Source: Bradyrhizobium paxllaeri (GTDB lineage: Bacteria > Pseudomonadota > Alphaproteobacteria > Rhizobiales > Xanthobacteraceae). Taken from it: 64,000 nt of DNA. Under the pieces are notes generated by a model that did not search any database, was not told where the DNA came from, and worked only from the letters and a program-made list of their open reading frames with translations. Shown here one piece after another: positions 61,739-64,000 of this stretch (position 1 is its first letter; each line of letters begins with the position of its first letter). A program made the position numbers and the translations under genes. The stretch is from contig NZ_CP042968.1 in assembly GCF_001693515.2 (NCBI RefSeq), forward strand, positions 1,798,001-1,862,000, read 5' to 3'.

Positions 61739-62980
61739 ATGAGTAGTGATGCAAAGCACGAAGGATATGTCGGCCCGAACGATCCGGCATATTATGCGCC
61801 GCGGGAGTTGAGGGAACGGACGAGCAGTGAGCAGTCGAATCCGATGCTCATGCAGAACAATGATGGCTGGCGTCCGCGAACGGAAGGACCGCCCTTGCAA
61901 CCTTTGAGCAAGCCGTCCCGCCGCCAGGATTCCGAAATGTTTACCAAAGCCGTGGCCCAGGCCATGCAGGAGGCGAGGGACAACGTGCCGGTCGAGGTGC
62001 CCTCCGTGCTCCGCGACCTGTCTGGACGCCGCGCGCTGATGCAGCAGGTCATTCGCTTCTCGATCGCGGTCGCGATCGCAGCGAGCATCGCGATGCTTCT
62101 GGTCATGGCCATTCCGTCGTCGCAACGCCCCGCAAACCAGGATGCGTCGCTTTCGGCTGCCTGGCAGTCGGTGAAATCCTCGGTGCTGCCGGCGCAGCCG
62201 GCGACCCCACCGAAGCGCACGGCGACCTTGGCCGTGCAGGACGGCAGCGGCTTCGTCAACGATCCCGTGCCGCTCGGAATTCACGTCGGCGCTCCGCCGC
62301 CCGGCGCGTTCGTATCGATCAACGGGTTGGTGGGTGGCGCGCGGCTGACGTCCGGCAAGCGTATCGGCGCCAACGAATGGCGCGTGCCGGCAACGGAGAT
62401 TTCCGGCGTTTCGGTCATTCCGCCGGATGGGTTCACCGGCCAGATGCTGGTGACCGCAGAATTGCGTGACGGTGGTGGCGTGGCGCTCACCGGCACCTCC
62501 ACCCGCCTGACCTGGGTGGCCTCGCCCAGCGCCGCCGCGCCGGTCGTCGCCGCCGCGTCGCCGGTTCTCGCCGCCGCTCCTCCGCCGGTTGCCGTCGCGC
62601 CGCCGCCGGTCGTCGCCCCGCCGCCGGTCGCCGTGGTCGCGGCCGCGCCACCGGCGCTGCCGGTACCGGCGCAGCCGCAGGCGGAGGTGGTGCGCAGCCT
62701 CGATTCGAGGGAAATCGCCGCCCTGATCAGGCGTGGCCAGGATTTGCTCGCCAGCGGCGACGTGCAGTCGGCGCGGCTGTTTCTGATGCGCGGTGCGGAA
62801 GCACAGAATGCGCGCGCTGCGCTGCTCGTCGGCAACACCTACGATCCGGCGCCACTCAGGCAGCTCGGCGCCAGCGGCCTTGCCGACGTCGCGCAGGCCC
62901 GCATGTGGTATCAGCGGGCAAAGGAATGGGGCGAACCCGACGCGCAGCGACAGCTCGACGGCCTCGCGTTCGCGCGCTGA
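61739..62980 (+). CDS. Membrane-anchored protein with C-terminal Sel1/TPR-like repeat
   Basis: A 413-residue protein. Residues 1-100 are cytoplasmic and charged; one transmembrane helix follows (FSIAVAIAASIAMLLVMAI). Then comes a beta-rich part (ISGVSVIPPDGFTGQMLVTAEL, near 62395-62460, in part), a long Pro/Ala/Val linker (62520-62680) and a C-terminal helical Sel1-like region (IAALIRRGQDLLASGDVQSA; AQARMWYQRAKEWG). The linker suggests it spans periplasm. ATG 61739 is preferred to the open frame back to 61502. Function unknown. Confidence 0.75.
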   Translation: MSSDAKHEGYVGPNDPAYYAPRELRERTSSEQSNPMLMQNNDGWRPRTEGPPLQPLSKPSRRQDSEMFTKAVAQAMQEARDNVPVEVPSVLRDLSGRRALMQQVIRFSIAVAIAASIAMLLVMAIPSSQRPANQDASLSAAWQSVKSSVLPAQPATPPKRTATLAVQDGSGFVNDPVPLGIHVGAPPPGAFVSINGLVGGARLTSGKRIGANEWRVPATEISGVSVIPPDGFTGQMLVTAELRDGGGVALTGTSTRLTWVASPSAAAPVVAAASPVLAAAPPPVAVAPPPVVAPPPVAVVAAAPPALPVPAQPQAEVVRSLDSREIAALIRRGQDLLASGDVQSARLFLMRGAEAQNARAALLVGNTYDPAPLRQLGASGLADVAQARMWYQRAKEWGEPDAQRQLDGLAFAR

Positions 62981-63027
62981 TCCGGACGGGCGTGGTACAC
63001 GCGCCGTTTGAGTAAGACTTTTCAGAA

Positions 63028-63063
63028 AAAGGCCGCCTCCCGTTTTACCGGAAGGCGGCCTTT
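63028..63063. terminator. Bidirectional intrinsic terminator
   Basis: AAAGGCCGCCT pairs with AGGCGGCCTTT (11 bp) around a 14-base loop, with T-rich flanks on both strands. It lies between the convergent Sel1-like and acyl-CoA synthetase genes. Confidence 0.87.
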
Positions 63064-63087
63064 CTCAATCAGCGTCAGGGCTTCGCA

Positions 63088-64000
63088 TCAGGCCGCCGCG
63101 TTCGGGAAGCGGTAGCTCTTGAACTGCTCGCGCAGCGCGGTCTTCAGGATCTTGCCGGTCGCGGTGTGCGGAATGCCCTCGACGAAGGCGACGTCATCGG
63201 GCATCCACCATTTGGCGATCTTGCCATCCATGAATTTCAGGATGTCCTCGCGGCTCGCCTGCTGGCCGGCCTTGAGCTGAACGATCAGGAGCGGACGCTC
63301 GTCCCATTTCGGATGGTAGACGCCGATCACGGCGGCTTCCGCGACCGCGGGATGGGCGACCGCGAGGTTTTCCAGGTCGATCGATGAGATCCATTCGCCG
63401 CCGGACTTGATGACGTCCTTGGAGCGGTCGGTGATCCGCATATAGCCGTGCTCGTCGATGGTCGCGACGTCGCCGGTATCGAAGAAACCTTCCTCGTCGA
63501 GGATGTCGGTGTCGAGCTTGAAATAGGCCTTGGCGACCGCGGGCCCGCTCACCTTGAGGCGGCCGAACGTCTTGCCGTCCCACGGCAGTTCCTTGCCGGC
63601 ATCGTCGGTGATCTTCATCTCGACGCCGAACGGCGGATAACCCTGCGTCTGCAGAATGTCGAGCCGCTCCTCGCCGCTGAGCTCGGCAAACGGCGGCTTG
63701 AGCGCCGCAACGGTGCCGATCGGGCTCATCTCGGTCATGCCCCAGGCGTGGCGCACGCGAACGCCCATGTCCACGAACGACTTGATCATCGAGCGCGGCA
63801 TCGCAGAGCCGCCGCACACCACGCTCTTGAGGTGGGGCAGCTTCAGATTGCCGGCGGCCATGTGATTGAGCAGCATCAGCCACACGGTCGGCACCCCGGC
63901 GGTATGCGTGACCTTTTCGGTGTCGAGCAGCTCATAGACCGAAGCGCCGTCCAGCTTGGGGCCCGGCATCACGAGCTTGGTGCCCATCGACGGCGCGGAG
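63088..64000 (-). CDS. Acyl-CoA synthetase / long-chain fatty acid-CoA ligase, C-terminal part (runs off window)
   Basis: About 304 C-terminal residues of an AMP-binding acyl-CoA ligase; the reading frame continues past position 64000, so the N-terminal part lies outside. Seen are [31 protein letters not shown], the adenylate motif [12 protein letters not shown], the hinge [22 protein letters not shown] (in part) and the C-terminal catalytic Lys in [16 protein letters not shown]. Activates a fatty or related acid with ATP and CoA. The apparent ATG at 63987 is internal. Confidence 0.9.
   Translation of the reverse strand, partial: SAPSMGTKLVMPGPKLDGASVYELLDTEKVTHTAGVPTVWLMLLNHMAAGNLKLPHLKSVVCGGSAMPRSMIKSFVDMGVRVRHAWGMTEMSPIGTVAALKPPFAELSGEERLDILQTQGYPPFGVEMKITDDAGKELPWDGKTFGRLKVSGPAVAKAYFKLDTDILDEEGFFDTGDVATIDEHGYMRITDRSKDVIKSGGEWISSIDLENLAVAHPAVAEAAVIGVYHPKWDERPLLIVQLKAGQQASREDILKFMDGKIAKWWMPDDVAFVEGIPHTATGKILKTALREQFKSYRFPNAAA

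Noticed and set aside
62520..62690. Repetitive GCCGCCGGTCG-rich tract
   Set aside because: It codes for the Pro/Ala/Val linker of the Sel1-like protein and is not an independent repeat element.
1..64000. CRISPR array, tRNA/rRNA, integrase or phage genes
   Set aside because: No evenly spaced direct repeats, no tRNA-like cloverleaf and no phage or integrase protein motifs were noticed.

Overview
The window reads as chromosomal DNA of a GC-rich alphaproteobacterium, most likely Bradyrhizobium or a close relative (inference). The grounds are high G+C with long antisense shadow frames, the density of solute-binding-protein transport systems (peptide, branched-chain amino acid, sugar-type and Bug families), the gene types present (fused indolepyruvate:ferredoxin oxidoreductase, RibB with a degenerate second domain, DUF1499 and DUF3124 proteins, IclR regulator), and several families of palindromic intergenic repeats of the kind common in that group. 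No rRNA, tRNA, CRISPR array, phage or plasmid replication gene was seen.

Layout. 0-5.5 kb: two possible one-helix membrane peptides, a small coiled-coil protein with a strong terminator, a large MscS-type channel and a SAM methyltransferase. 5.5-14.3 kb, all minus: an MFS exporter, an M20 amidohydrolase and a complete Dpp-type ABC importer (binding protein, two permeases, two ATPases). 14.5-18 kb: a HemC homologue, a PEP-CTERM secreted protein, a lone cyclic-nucleotide-binding protein and a sugar-type binding protein. 18.1-28.3 kb: a branched-chain-amino-acid-type ABC importer whose second permease and both ATPases are fused in one 844-residue chain, its binding protein, an IclR regulator, and a divergent TPP-enzyme/SDR/cupin operon, followed by an EamA transporter. 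A motif shared by the binding-protein promoter and the IclR/TPP promoter region suggests one regulon. 28.5-33 kb: a small protein, an IS110-family element with a hairpin-rich non-coding flank, and an SDR/CMD/MaoC-like operon.

33-50 kb: the fused indolepyruvate oxidoreductase, a secreted basic protein, PhoD phosphatase, a GlcG/HbpS-Gfo/Idh/MocA-Bug operon, an aldo/keto reductase, a thiolase, a His-rich secreted peptide, a Tat-exported amidohydrolase, an aromatic-type FAD monooxygenase, a second orphan Bug protein, a truncated XRE regulator and an aminotransferase. 50-64 kb: DUF3124 protein, CPA2 antiporter, RibBX-type protein, glutaryl-CoA dehydrogenase, MBL hydrolase, a TetR/TonB-receptor pair with two small downstream genes, DUF1499 protein, a Sel1-like membrane protein and the C-terminal part of an acyl-CoA synthetase that runs off the window.

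Overall this is a nutrient-scavenging and catabolic region. No single striking new system is evident. The best candidates for follow-up are the LivM-LivG-LivF fusion with its IclR/TPP regulon, the IS110 flank, the truncated regulator, the HemC paralogue and the TetR/TonB-receptor/small-protein module.
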